Positions 17,211-25,822 of a DNA stretch of 64,000 nt are shown here, in pieces. The stretch comes from GCA-2861595 sp035536185. Its GTDB lineage: Bacteria > Actinomycetota > Acidimicrobiia > Acidimicrobiales > GCA-2861595. Under the pieces are notes generated by a model that had not been told where the DNA came from, ran no database searches, and saw nothing but the letters and a program-made list of their open reading frames with translations. The translations under genes were made by a program, and so were the position numbers. Positions within the stretch are counted from its first letter, which is position 1. The number at the start of each line of letters is the position of its first letter. The stretch covers positions 60,268 to 124,267 of the forward strand of contig DATLOM010000031.1 of the NCBI GenBank assembly GCA_035536185.1, read 5' to 3'.

Positions 17211-17393
17211 ATGTCCATCGAAACAGAACAGCGCCTGCTCAAGGTGCGCGAGGTCGCTGACGCCATGCGAGTGTCGAACATGACTGTGTACCGGCTCATC
17301 CGCTCGGGCGACCTCCCATCGACGCGGGTGGGTCGCAGCCACCGTGTTCGCCAGACCGACCTGGAGGCCTATCTGGCCAGGGGCAGCGCCTGA
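17211..17393 (+). CDS. BldC/excisionase-like small HTH protein
   Basis: 60-residue protein consisting almost wholly of a winged helix-turn-helix of the HTH_17 type (LLKVREVADAMRVSNMTVYRLIRSGDLPSTRVG, then SHRVRQTDLEAYL). Similar size and layout to BldC, a MerR-like developmental regulator, and to phage excisionases. There is no integrase nearby, so a transcriptional role is more likely. Its stop overlaps the ATG of the pilM-pilN gene by one base, so it is the first gene of the alignment-complex operon and may regulate it through the direct repeats upstream. Confidence 0.75.
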   Translation: MSIETEQRLLKVREVADAMRVSNMTVYRLIRSGDLPSTRVGRSHRVRQTDLEAYLARGSA

Positions 17394-19045
17394 TGGCAGC
17401 CAGAGTCGTCGGGCTCGATATCGGCAGCTACGCCGTTCGCGCCGTCGAGCTTTCCGTAGGTGGTGGCGAGCCGGTTCTCCACCGGTTCGCCCAGGTCACG
17501 TTGCCCCCCGGTGCTGTCCGCGACGGCGAGGTCGTCGACATCGGCGCCGTGGCGGCGGCCATTCGCCGGCTCTGGTCGGAAGGGGGCTTCAAGGGCAAGA
17601 AGGCAGTCGTCGGGGTCGCCAACCAGCGCGTGATCGTCCGGCAGGCCGAGCTGCCGGCCATGAGCGAGGCCGACCTGGAGACAGCTCTACGCTTCGAGGC
17701 CCAAGAGCTCATCCCCATTCCGGTCGAGGATGCGATTCTCGACTTCCAGATCCTCGACGACTACATCAGCGGCACCGAGGAGCCGCGGATGCGCATCCTC
17801 CTGGCCGCGGCTCAGCGTGACATGGTGCGTGGGCACCTTGCCGCCGTGGAGGGCGGCGGCTTGGGTGCCACGGCTATCGACCTCATCCCCTTCGCCCTCG
17901 TGCGGGCTGTTCTGGGGAGCGCCGCCCCGAGTCTCGGAATGGACGGCGGTGCCGAGGCCATCGTGTGCATCGGCGGCGACGTCACCAACGTCGTGGTCCA
18001 CGAACAGGGCGTTCCCCGGTTCGTTCGCATCCTGCTCGTCGGCGGTGACGACATCACCGAGGCAATTGCCCGCGACCTCGATGTCGAGCTCGATGAGGCG
18101 GAGGACCTGAAGCGCCGAGCCGATCCCTCCTCGCGGGACCGGCTTGTGTCCCGGGCCGGCCAAGTCGTCGGAGATCGCCTTGCTCCTCTGGTCGAGGAGA
18201 TCCGCGGTTCGCTCGACTACTATCTGGCCCAGTCCCAGTCGTCGCCCATCAGCCGGGTCACCATCACCGGCGGGGGCAGCCGGATCACCGGGCTCATGGA
18301 GCGCCTCCAGTCCCAGTTGGGCGGCTCCGTCGAGCCGGCCCGGCCGCTCGCCGGAGTACGCACCAGTGAGACCGGCTTCTCCGATAGCGAGCTTGCCGCC
18401 CTAGAGCCCCTTCTCACGGTGCCCATCGGCCTGGCCCTGGGCGGTGAGGTGCAGAAGGGGGTGCGGCGGATCTCGTTGCTGCCCCGCGAGCTGGCGGTGG
18501 TGCGGGAGCAGCGCCAGCAGGCGCTCGCCGTCGGCGGCGCGGTAGCGGCGCTCACCGCTCTCCTGTTGGTGCTGTGGGTGGCCAAGGGGTCGCAGGTCTC
18601 CAAGGAGGAGGACAAGGCCGAGGAAGCCGAGCAGCGCGTGCTCGCCCTCCAGGCCGAGAAGGCCTCCCTTCAGGACACCACTACCACAGCCGCCGACCTG
18701 GCCCAACGCCAGGCCCAAGTGCAGGCCGTCCTGGCCGATGACGTCGCCTGGACCCGGCTGCTCCAGGAGGTGGCAACTGTGATCCCCAACGACGTGTGGC
18801 TCACCAGCTTCACCGGCCAGAAGGGTGCGCAGGTCAACTTCCAGGCCCGCGGGTTCGACCAGACCTCCACGGCCCGGTGGTTGCTCCGGGTGGCGGAGTT
18901 GCGCTCGCTCAGTGGCTTGTGGGTGCCCAACTCGACCAAGACGGGTGAGGGTTCGGCAACACTGGTGAACTTCACCTCTCAGGCCAACCTCACTCCGGGC
19001 GCACGATCCGACCGGGCCCAGCGCCTGGCCGGGGGTGACCAGTGA
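17393..19045 (+). CDS. pilM: PilM-PilN fusion, pilus alignment complex
   Basis: 550 residues. Residues ~1-360 are PilM, an actin-like ATPase-fold protein: VGLDIGSYAVRAVEL, a middle LRFEAQELIPIPVEDAILDFQIL, and ITGGGSRITGLMERLQSQLG. From residue ~361 the sequence is PilN: LLPRELAVVREQRQQ, a transmembrane helix (~376-396), a coiled-coil segment and the C-terminal ferredoxin-like part (WTRLLQEVATVIPNDVWLTSFTG). Most bacteria encode these as two genes that bind each other. No internal stop or frameshift is seen. Its stop overlaps the pilO start (GTGA). Confidence 0.9.
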   Translation: MAARVVGLDIGSYAVRAVELSVGGGEPVLHRFAQVTLPPGAVRDGEVVDIGAVAAAIRRLWSEGGFKGKKAVVGVANQRVIVRQAELPAMSEADLETALRFEAQELIPIPVEDAILDFQILDDYISGTEEPRMRILLAAAQRDMVRGHLAAVEGGGLGATAIDLIPFALVRAVLGSAAPSLGMDGGAEAIVCIGGDVTNVVVHEQGVPRFVRILLVGGDDITEAIARDLDVELDEAEDLKRRADPSSRDRLVSRAGQVVGDRLAPLVEEIRGSLDYYLAQSQSSPISRVTITGGGSRITGLMERLQSQLGGSVEPARPLAGVRTSETGFSDSELAALEPLLTVPIGLALGGEVQKGVRRISLLPRELAVVREQRQQALAVGGAVAALTALLLVLWVAKGSQVSKEEDKAEEAEQRVLALQAEKASLQDTTTTAADLAQRQAQVQAVLADDVAWTRLLQEVATVIPNDVWLTSFTGQKGAQVNFQARGFDQTSTARWLLRVAELRSLSGLWVPNSTKTGEGSATLVNFTSQANLTPGARSDRAQRLAGGDQ

Positions 19046-19779
19046 ACCGCCGTGTTCTCGCCATCGGCGCCGGTGCGGCCGCGGTGATCCTGCTCGTCTG
19101 GTACTTCGTCCTGTGGAAGCCCCGGGCCGACGACCTGGACAAAGCCAAGGACCGCCGCGCGAGCGCAGAGGCCAGCGCCGCTCAGCTCCAGACCGAGATC
19201 GACCGGCTGCGGGCCGACCAGCGCCAGGAGCCGCTCCGGCGGGCGCAGCTGGAGAGGGTGCGCACGCTCATCCCCGACGAGCCGAACCTGGCCCAGTTCA
19301 TTCTCGACGCCAACGACGCCGCGGTGCGGGCCGGCATCGACTTCATCAGCATCTCACCCGCGCTGCCAGCGGCGGGAACGGGCGGCGCCGCCGCACCCGG
19401 GGCGCCCGCCGCACCTGCCGGCGCCGCGCCGCCGGAGATCAAGCTCGCCTTTCAGATCTCCGGCGGCTACTTCCAGGTGCTCGACTTCGTCAACCGCCTG
19501 GATGCCCTGCCCCGTCTGGTGGTGACGGACGGCCTCACCCTCAGTGCCGATCCTTCGGCCCGGATGACCGTGGCTGTGACGGCAAGGATGTTCACCCACG
19601 TTCTTCCGCCCGGCTTCGGTACCACCCCGACCTCCGCCCCTGGTGGGGCCACCACCACCACGACTACGCCTGGCGCCGCTGCCTCCGCTACGACGACGAC
19701 AACGACGGCGGCACCTGGCAGCGCCGCCGGCGTGGCGACGACCAGTACGACGACCACCCCGGCGGGAGGAACCCAGTGA
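19042..19779 (+). CDS. pilO: PilO-like pilus alignment protein
   Basis: 245-residue bitopic membrane protein: N-terminal helix at residues ~5-26 (VLAIGAGAAAVILLVWYFVLW), coiled coil at ~35-75, then a domain with the PilO feature IPDEPNLAQFILDANDAAVRAGID and FQISGGYFQVLDFVNRLDALPRLVVTDGL. It partners PilN at the membrane. The C-terminal ~45 residues are Thr/Ala/Gly-rich low complexity with no family match. GTG start overlaps the previous stop; its own stop overlaps the next start. Confidence 0.88.
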   Translation: MNRRVLAIGAGAAAVILLVWYFVLWKPRADDLDKAKDRRASAEASAAQLQTEIDRLRADQRQEPLRRAQLERVRTLIPDEPNLAQFILDANDAAVRAGIDFISISPALPAAGTGGAAAPGAPAAPAGAAPPEIKLAFQISGGYFQVLDFVNRLDALPRLVVTDGLTLSADPSARMTVAVTARMFTHVLPPGFGTTPTSAPGGATTTTTTPGAAASATTTTTTAAPGSAAGVATTSTTTTPAGGTQ

Positions 19780-20435
19780 CCGAGCCCGTCACTCCGGGCG
19801 CAGCCCCCCCGAACCGCCTGCCCCTGATTCTCGGAGCGGGGGTGGGTGCCATTGCCCTGATATTCGTGGCCACCCAGGTGCTTGGGGGCGACGACGACTC
19901 GGACGACGCCGCTCCCCTCCCTACTCCCACGCCTGAGGCGACTGTTCCCGCGCCGGTGACGCCTACAACCGTGGCGCCTTCCGGTTCATTGCCCGAGACC
20001 TTCGAGGTGTTCTCCACAAAGAACCCCTTCGTTCCGCTCCGGGCCGCGGCGACTGGGGGCACCGGTGGGGCCACGGGCGGTTCCACGGCGACCGGAGGGG
20101 GCACTACCGCCGGGACCGGAGGAACGGCCACTGGTGGCACGACCACCGGAGGAACGACCACCGGCACAGGCGGCACGACCAGCGGTGGCACGACGAGCGG
20201 TGGCGGTACCGAACCCCGCCGGGGATCACGTGTCGCCCTGATGGATGTCTTCACCGAGGCCGGTGGCACCGTCGCCAACGTCCGGGTCAACGACACCGTC
20301 TACAAGGTGAGCGAGGGGGAGGTGTTCGCCACCAGCTTCAAGGTGGTGTCACTGTCCCTGGGCGACCGTTGCGGCCGCTTCGTGTTCGGTGACGATTCCT
20401 TCCGGCTCTGCCGGAACGAGGAGACCCTCAAGTAG
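19776..20435 (+). CDS. PilP-like membrane protein with Gly/Thr repeat linker
   Basis: 219 residues: an N-terminal transmembrane helix (LPLILGAGVGAIALIFVATQVL), a short Pro/Thr segment, a motif FEVFSTKNPFVPL, a Gly/Thr-rich repeat linker (~residues 90-150) and a small beta domain (GSRVALMDVFTEAGGTVANVRVNDTVYKV) with a C-terminal Cys pair. Position after pilO and the STKNPF motif suggest a PilP equivalent, though sequence similarity is weak. GTG start preceded by GGGAGGA. It converges with the minor-pilin operon; the two stops are 6 bp apart. Confidence 0.65.
   Translation: MTEPVTPGAAPPNRLPLILGAGVGAIALIFVATQVLGGDDDSDDAAPLPTPTPEATVPAPVTPTTVAPSGSLPETFEVFSTKNPFVPLRAAATGGTGGATGGSTATGGGTTAGTGGTATGGTTTGGTTTGTGGTTSGGTTSGGGTEPRRGSRVALMDVFTEAGGTVANVRVNDTVYKVSEGEVFATSFKVVSLSLGDRCGRFVFGDDSFRLCRNEETLK
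20050..20215 (+). repeat. Imperfect GGTGGCACGACC-type coding repeat
   Basis: Short degenerate units around GGTGGCACGACC or GGAGGAACGACC encode the Gly/Thr linker of the PilP-like protein. This is a coding low-complexity repeat, likely prone to length change. It is not a CRISPR: units are adjacent, with no unique spacers. Confidence 0.6.
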
Positions 20436-20441
20436 AGAAGG

Positions 20442-21818
20442 TCAGACGCCTACTTCCCGCCACGTCGCCTCGCTGTACTGGCCGGCGCTGATCGTGGACA
20501 GGGCGTCGTCGAAGTGCCACGAGAACTGCGCGTTCGAGCTACCGGTGTTCGAAACCGACGCGCCCCACACCTCGATCTGGGAACCGTTCAGGCTGAAGGT
20601 ACCGTCAGGCGCTTCTACCGATCCCCAGAACTTGGTGCCGCTGGAGCGGATATTGGCTGTACCGGCGCCGATGATCTTGATGCGCAGCCCGCCTGACCAC
20701 CCGGGGCAGTAGAAGTAGGCCGGGTTCGCCTTCGGGTCGACTTGGGTCGAGCCGGCCGTGCTTCCGCATACGGTGGCGTTCGCCGCCGGCGGCTGGTTGA
20801 TGCTTCCGCCCTGACCGTTGGGGTTGCCGATGTCCACCCGGGAGCTGTAGATCGAGACTGGCTTCTCCAGGTCTATCCCGACGCCGCTCGCCGACATTAC
20901 GGGGTTGATGACCCGGCAGCCGTCATGGAGGGTGACGCCGCCGGTGTAGTAATAGGACTTCCCGCCGGCGAGTGACGTCACGTTCGGGTTCGGCCCGCCC
21001 GTCGCCGGCTTGCTGGGGTCACAGGTGAGCGTGCTGCCGGTGAAGTCGGCCGGCGTCGGGTTGTAGCAGGCGCCGCTCACCGAACCGGGAGGGCACACCG
21101 CTGGTGGCGTGAACTTCTTCGGGGGGGTCCGGAAGGTCATCACACCGATTGGGCACTTACCTGTGCCTGTGGGGGGAAGTGCCTGCGTCCCGTCCCCGAA
21201 GGAGGTGCAGCCGTCCATCGAGTAGTCCCAGCTCGGGTCGAGGCCGAACAACTTCTGGCAGTTGTTGACGCCCTGGCCCTGGCCACTGCTGCCGAACGTC
21301 ATGCCACCGGGATCGTTGGTCCCGATGATCCCCTTCTTTGTGCACATCCCCGCCGCGTTCAGGCCGTGGGAGAAGCTGTCGAGGGCGATACCGGACGAGA
21401 AGTTGAGTGTGGAGTTGACGAACAGCGGGGAGTTGAAGAGGCTGGTGGGCACGGCGTCGGCCATGATCCGGCGCTTCACCTGGGTCGACTGCGTGAGATC
21501 GGTTCCCACCGAGTCGATGTGCCACAGGTCGCGGCGCACAACGTCCCGGGTGGCGGTGTAGGTGTAGGTGCCATTGTCGCCCAGATTGACGGTGCGGGTG
21601 AAGCTGCCCTGTGTAGACGGAATCGTCGGCGCCTGCTGCATGGCGTCGTTGATGCCGGCGTCGGCCACCTGCAGGGCGTTCGCCGAGTCACCCGCCCGCC
21701 TCGAGGACTTCAGGTCGGCTTCGACCGTAACCACCGTGGCGGTGATCAGCGCGGTGGCGACCAGCATCACCACCATGAACAGGGGAATGCTTCCCCTCTC
21801 GTCACGTTCCATGGTCAC
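20442..21818 (-). CDS. PilX-like pilus-assembly protein
   Basis: 458-residue protein with an N-terminal membrane helix (IPLFMVVMLVATALITATVVTV) preceded by ERDERGS and followed by SANALQVADAGINDAMQ, the typical start of PilX-type proteins. The rest is a secreted-looking, Gly/Ser/Thr-rich beta domain with many cysteines (for example CTKKG, CQKLF, CTSFGDG, CNPT-like pairs) suited to disulfides. It is third in a minus-strand operon with two minor pilins. Start is GTG at 21818 with AGGAG upstream; an ATG two codons later is possible. Confidence 0.7.
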   Translation of the reverse strand: MTMERDERGSIPLFMVVMLVATALITATVVTVEADLKSSRRAGDSANALQVADAGINDAMQQAPTIPSTQGSFTRTVNLGDNGTYTYTATRDVVRRDLWHIDSVGTDLTQSTQVKRRIMADAVPTSLFNSPLFVNSTLNFSSGIALDSFSHGLNAAGMCTKKGIIGTNDPGGMTFGSSGQGQGVNNCQKLFGLDPSWDYSMDGCTSFGDGTQALPPTGTGKCPIGVMTFRTPPKKFTPPAVCPPGSVSGACYNPTPADFTGSTLTCDPSKPATGGPNPNVTSLAGGKSYYYTGGVTLHDGCRVINPVMSASGVGIDLEKPVSIYSSRVDIGNPNGQGGSINQPPAANATVCGSTAGSTQVDPKANPAYFYCPGWSGGLRIKIIGAGTANIRSSGTKFWGSVEAPDGTFSLNGSQIEVWGASVSNTGSSNAQFSWHFDDALSTISAGQYSEATWREVGV

Positions 21819-21826
21819 GGGAGCTC

Positions 21827-22441
21827 CTATCGGTTGTTGCGGAGGGAGACGGAACCGGACAGGCGAAGCTCAGGGGCCTTGGCCTGGTAGCGGACCACGA
21901 AGCTGACCTTGATCGAGGCGGCGCCGCCGGCCGAGGGCTTGAGCGGAATCTTCAGAGGATCGGTCAGTACGGCGCCGTTGCGGTCGTAGTAGGTGAAGAG
22001 GGCGGCGGTCGGCGTCACCGATGTGTTGACCACGGACCCGAGGAGTGGGTAGGTGGACGTGGTAGGGGCGGCGCAGGCAGTCGTAGCCCACCTGGTGACA
22101 GTGCGTGTGCGGGTGAGGTTGCCCGACACGACCCGGTACCTGAAAACGGTCTTCTCGCAGGTGCGGTCGGAACGAGTCGGCTGCTGCACCTCGAAGGAGA
22201 TGCAGTCCTTGAACCCGCCGGTGCAAGGTGCCCCTGTGATGGGGTTGGCGCTGCGCAGGTCCTGGCTGAGGGTGCGCATGGCCAGCCGCGCGTCCTGCTC
22301 GGCTCGGCTGTGCAGGCTGGCCCGGTTGGTGAGCTTCGTCGTGCTGTCGAGGAAGTTGAGGAGCATGAACGACACGAGGGAGAGCAGCAGGACGGCGACG
22401 ACCAGCTCGACCACGGTGAAGCCCTCTTCGCGGGCTTTCAC
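21827..22441 (-). CDS. Minor pilin, PilW/GspJ-like
   Basis: 204-residue prepilin: short leader MKAREEG, then FTVVELVVAVLLLSLVSFMLLNFLDS with Gly -1, Phe +1 and Glu +5. The conserved follow-on EQDARLAMRTLSQDLRSANPI is typical of PilW/GspJ minor pilins. The GTG start overlaps the stop of the preceding gene (GTGA). It should sit at the pilus tip or prime assembly. Confidence 0.82.
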   Translation of the reverse strand: MKAREEGFTVVELVVAVLLLSLVSFMLLNFLDSTTKLTNRASLHSRAEQDARLAMRTLSQDLRSANPITGAPCTGGFKDCISFEVQQPTRSDRTCEKTVFRYRVVSGNLTRTRTVTRWATTACAAPTTSTYPLLGSVVNTSVTPTAALFTYYDRNGAVLTDPLKIPLKPSAGGAASIKVSFVVRYQAKAPELRLSGSVSLRNNR

Positions 22442-23760
22442 AGCTGGAACACCTTCACATCGGAGGCGGCGGTGCCGGTGGAGCCCCCACCGTCCTTGGA
22501 AACTGTGAAGTAGAACTTGCGGCTCCCTACCGGGAAGTTGTAGCCCGACGCCCTGGAGACCAGGCCCATCCAGGTGCAGTTCGACTCACCGCTGCTGGAG
22601 ACGGTGCAGGTCTCGGGTTGGAGGACGACGCTCACTGCGCCGGCCGCCGTCTGGAAGCTGGCCGTGACCATGTCGGATGCTGTTGTGTTAGAGGTCGAGG
22701 CCCGCAGCACGATCGAGTCGGCGAGGAGTTGGCCCGCGGTGTCTACCTTGATGGGTGATGCCGTAGTGCCCGGAGACGGGCTCACCGCGATGCTGTTGTT
22801 CACGAACTGCGGGTAGGTGTGGCCGCTGCAGGTGGTGTTGGACTGGCCGCAGAACATGTTCGCCGTTTCCGCGAACATCGAGTTCGCCTTTCCGTCCGAC
22901 GTCCGGATGGCGCCGAAGCTGAAGTACTGCGTGCCGTTCGGGAACCGGAAGGCGTCATTGGTGTCGATGATGACCATCCAGTTGTTCGCCGTCGTCTGCG
23001 CCAGGTTCTTCGAGGAGGTGATGGGGTCGCCACTGGAGTTGAGAGTCGTGAAGGAGACGTACACCTTGTCGGCGGAGGTGAGGTTCGAGGTGACGGCAGT
23101 CAGCATGAGGCCGTTCGAACCGGCCGGCAGGAAGCCGTCATCCCTTACCACCGTGGTGCCGCTGGGGACACTGACCGACGTGATGACCGGAGGGGCCAGC
23201 CCGTAGATGTCGGACTGCCCGGGCGCCCGCAGCGAGCTCTGCTGTGACACCTCGTGATAGCCCACCGGGTCCCGCCATCCCACGAAGACGGCCATCCGCT
23301 TCGAGGTCTGTGCGGCATCGGCCCAGGCGACGTAGCGCCGTACGTTGTAGGTAATGGCGTTGCGAACGCAGTTGAAGGTCGCCTTGGGGATGCCGACGGG
23401 GACAGTGGTGTTGCAGGGGTCGTCGCCGTAGTTCGCCGGCACCGGGCTGGGGCAGTTCACCGGTTTGGCGACGGTGACGAACTCTGCGGGAGGGTTGGGG
23501 GCCGTTGTGCACACGCCGAGCGCGGTGTAGGACAACCTCTGCAGCTCCTCGATGGCATGGGTGGCCACCTCGTTCCCCTGCGTGCGGGCCTTGGCCACTG
23601 TGAGGGTCTTGAGGCTCTGGCCCAACATTCCTGCCAGCGCAGCGAAGACGAACGCTGCTATGCCGCTTGCGATGACGAGCTCGAGCAGGGTGAAACCGCC
23701 TTCATGGTCACTGGGACGACCTTCGGGTCCAGCGGGCGAGGGTTGGCGCGGATGATGCAC
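22438..23760 (-). CDS. Large minor pilin, PilV-like
   Basis: 440-residue prepilin with a 22-residue leader ending HEGG and mature start FTLLELVIASGIAAFVFAALAGML (Gly -1, Phe +1, Glu +5). The N-terminal helix is followed by a long extracellular region rich in Ser, Thr and Asn with scattered cysteines, far bigger than ordinary minor pilins (~150-200 residues), so it may carry an adhesive tip domain. Start is GTG at 23760 without a good Shine-Dalgarno. It heads the minus-strand minor-pilin operon. Confidence 0.78.
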   Translation of the reverse strand: MHHPRQPSPAGPEGRPSDHEGGFTLLELVIASGIAAFVFAALAGMLGQSLKTLTVAKARTQGNEVATHAIEELQRLSYTALGVCTTAPNPPAEFVTVAKPVNCPSPVPANYGDDPCNTTVPVGIPKATFNCVRNAITYNVRRYVAWADAAQTSKRMAVFVGWRDPVGYHEVSQQSSLRAPGQSDIYGLAPPVITSVSVPSGTTVVRDDGFLPAGSNGLMLTAVTSNLTSADKVYVSFTTLNSSGDPITSSKNLAQTTANNWMVIIDTNDAFRFPNGTQYFSFGAIRTSDGKANSMFAETANMFCGQSNTTCSGHTYPQFVNNSIAVSPSPGTTASPIKVDTAGQLLADSIVLRASTSNTTASDMVTASFQTAAGAVSVVLQPETCTVSSSGESNCTWMGLVSRASGYNFPVGSRKFYFTVSKDGGGSTGTAASDVKVFQL

Positions 23761-23900
23761 GGAGAAGGCTTCGGCCTCGCTTAGCGATGACTGAATGGCC
23801 CAGTTGAACCATTTTGCGGCGAAGTCGTTCGCCGAGCCGTCCCTTTTGCCCGGTGTACCCCACTGGGTCCGATCAGCGATAGCGCCCTTTTGACCTCTTC

Positions 23901-23929
23901 GCGTTATGTGTGCCGGGAACTAGTCACAA
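23901..23929 (-). promoter_or_regulatory. Putative promoter of minus-strand minor-pilin operon
   Basis: On the minus strand TTGTGA (23929-23924), 17-nt spacer, TAACGC (23906-23901). The predicted transcript would have a leader of roughly 130 nt before the GTG at 23760. Confidence 0.45.
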
Positions 23930-23969
23930 CGGGCGCTCAAGTGCTGGTCAATTCGTGCCGATGAGCAGG

Positions 23970-23975
23970 TACAGT
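23970..23975 (+). promoter_or_regulatory. Putative -10 box of plus-strand minor-pilin operon
   Basis: TACAGT, identical to the -10 box of the HTH-pilMNOP promoter, 26 nt before the GTG at 24002. No clear -35 box at the expected distance. GAAGAGGGA just before the start codon serves as ribosome site. Confidence 0.35.
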
Positions 23976-24001
23976 GGGTCGCCTGCTGGGGAAGAGGGAT
24001 T

Positions 24002-25822
24002 GTGGCGGCATCGAGGATCGTAACCGGTAGGCGCCTTGGGGAGGGCGGCTTCTCAGTGGTGGAGATGGTGGTCGCCATCTCCATCCTCTTCATCGTCATG
24101 GTGTCCCTGAGCTACATGGTGACCAACGGCCTGACCGACGTCGCCTTCGGCAAGCAGCGCCAGGTGGCGACGTCTCTGATGAACCGGACGATGGAGGAGA
24201 TTCGAGCCCTGCCCTTCGCTCAGGTGGCGGCCGGCCTGTCGGACACCGACCTGGCAGCCCCGGATCCCAACATCAAGAAGAGCGGAAGCCCGGCCACCTA
24301 CACGTTCATCCCCAACGGCGAGACCATCCCCCACTTCGCCAGCGGCTCCGGGCAGCCACCCCTGGTACCGCACCGCAGCACCACCACCATCAACGGCATC
24401 GACTACAGCATCGGGGCCTATCCCACGTACACCTTCCCGGCAGGGGTGTTCCGCGTCACCGTGATCGTGTCGTGGAACAAGACGTTCGAGACGGGTGTGG
24501 CCTCCAAGGTGAGTACGCAGAGTTTGGTGTATTCGCCGGAAGGGTGTCTGTCTCGGACGACCCACCCCTTCGGTGCGCCCTGCCAGCCGTTCTTCTACTC
24601 CAACACCGACACGGGCACGGGCTTCCTGCGTATCACCAAGAATCCGGCGGCCAGCGGCGACGCCATCTTCGGCATTCCCCTGAACCAGGCCGAGATCTCG
24701 CTGCCCTCGGCATCGTCGAGCATTCAGGTCGAGCAGATCTCAACGATCCTCGGCTCTCTGCAGTCGGCAGGAGCATTGCTCGATGTCCAGGGAGTGGACC
24801 CACAGCGATCCGGCGGCGTGACGACGTCAGCGTCCGCCGACAACGACCCGGGTGCGGGCGACGGGGCCTCTGATACTGAGAACCTTCTCCAGACCGCGAC
24901 TCAGCTGGTGCACAACGAAGGGACTGGGAAGGCGTCTCTCGCCATCACGCCGAGCTCCGCCGACACGGGGACCGTGACCAGTACAGTCGTTGCGGCGGCG
25001 ACTCCGAGCTGTGCCGCGCTGGATGGGAGCACTCTGGCCACCGGGCAGCCGTGTGGGAGCGGCGAGGTGCGACAGATTGGCACGACCATGACCGCGGCCA
25101 TGACGCTCAAGGAGTCTGGTGGGGAGACCCTCGGAACAACTCTCCTCGGCTCCGTCACGTCGCCTTCGCAGGGATCGCGGGTGGCCGCGAGCCGACACAC
25201 CAGCGGCGGCTCCGTCGTATGCCAGACAACGACCGGAGAGGGTTGCGTCCACGGGGGGGCGACCCGGGAGATCGGGGCGGTGAGCGTGGCGGGCCTGCCG
25301 CCGAAGATCATCACCAGTGGTAGCGCGCCTGCGGGCTGGGGAGACGCCACAGCCAACTACCTGTTCAAGCTCGAGGATTACAGCGACCGCGTCCAGGTCG
25401 AGAGTGGCGTTGACGCAGCAGGGCCCAGCGCTCAGGTTCCAGCGGTCAGTGGAGGGACCGTGCCGCAGCTCACGTACTGGAACGGGTCGGGGTACAGCAC
25501 GATCCCGGTGAACTGGGGAGCGAGTGCGCCGACCATCGCCATTCCATCGTTCACGGTGACTGACACCTCTCTGGCGGGCGGGGACGTCTCTGTGAGCGTT
25601 AGTGCCCAGATCACCACCGCAGCGACCTCCACGGCCAGCACCGGGCCGACCGGGTGTTCCACGGTGTGTACGGCCACGGCGAGCGCCCCGTCCCCCGTCA
25701 CGGCCACCGTGGTGTACACCGTCAAGCAGGGCGGAATCACCCTGGCCGACCTGCTGCTCAACTTCGATCTCGGCACCATGCTGGCGCGGACGTCCTACAA
25801 GGCGGCTCCCAGTGCCGGGTGA
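24002..25822 (+). CDS. Very large minor pilin-like protein
   Basis: 606 residues. The N-terminus is a prepilin signal: leader ending LGEGG, then FSVVEMVVAISILFIVMVSLSYMV with Glu +5. The first ~180 residues look like a PilV-type pilin (QVATSLMNRTMEEIRALPF). The remaining ~420 residues are Ser/Thr/Gly/Ala-rich with a likely repetitive beta structure and a few cysteines; I recognise no domain there. It is a candidate tip adhesin. GTG start with GAAGAGGGA upstream. First gene of a three-gene plus-strand operon. Confidence 0.72.
   Translation: MAASRIVTGRRLGEGGFSVVEMVVAISILFIVMVSLSYMVTNGLTDVAFGKQRQVATSLMNRTMEEIRALPFAQVAAGLSDTDLAAPDPNIKKSGSPATYTFIPNGETIPHFASGSGQPPLVPHRSTTTINGIDYSIGAYPTYTFPAGVFRVTVIVSWNKTFETGVASKVSTQSLVYSPEGCLSRTTHPFGAPCQPFFYSNTDTGTGFLRITKNPAASGDAIFGIPLNQAEISLPSASSSIQVEQISTILGSLQSAGALLDVQGVDPQRSGGVTTSASADNDPGAGDGASDTENLLQTATQLVHNEGTGKASLAITPSSADTGTVTSTVVAAATPSCAALDGSTLATGQPCGSGEVRQIGTTMTAAMTLKESGGETLGTTLLGSVTSPSQGSRVAASRHTSGGSVVCQTTTGEGCVHGGATREIGAVSVAGLPPKIITSGSAPAGWGDATANYLFKLEDYSDRVQVESGVDAAGPSAQVPAVSGGTVPQLTYWNGSGYSTIPVNWGASAPTIAIPSFTVTDTSLAGGDVSVSVSAQITTAATSTASTGPTGCSTVCTATASAPSPVTATVVYTVKQGGITLADLLLNFDLGTMLARTSYKAAPSAG

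Noticed and set aside
17211..17393. Phage excisionase of an integrated element
   Set aside because: No integrase, attachment-site repeat or other phage gene is nearby; the gene is fused by overlap to the pilus alignment operon.
20050..20215. CRISPR-like repeats
   Set aside because: The units are contiguous, degenerate and in frame, with no unique spacers; they encode the Gly/Thr linker of the PilP-like protein.
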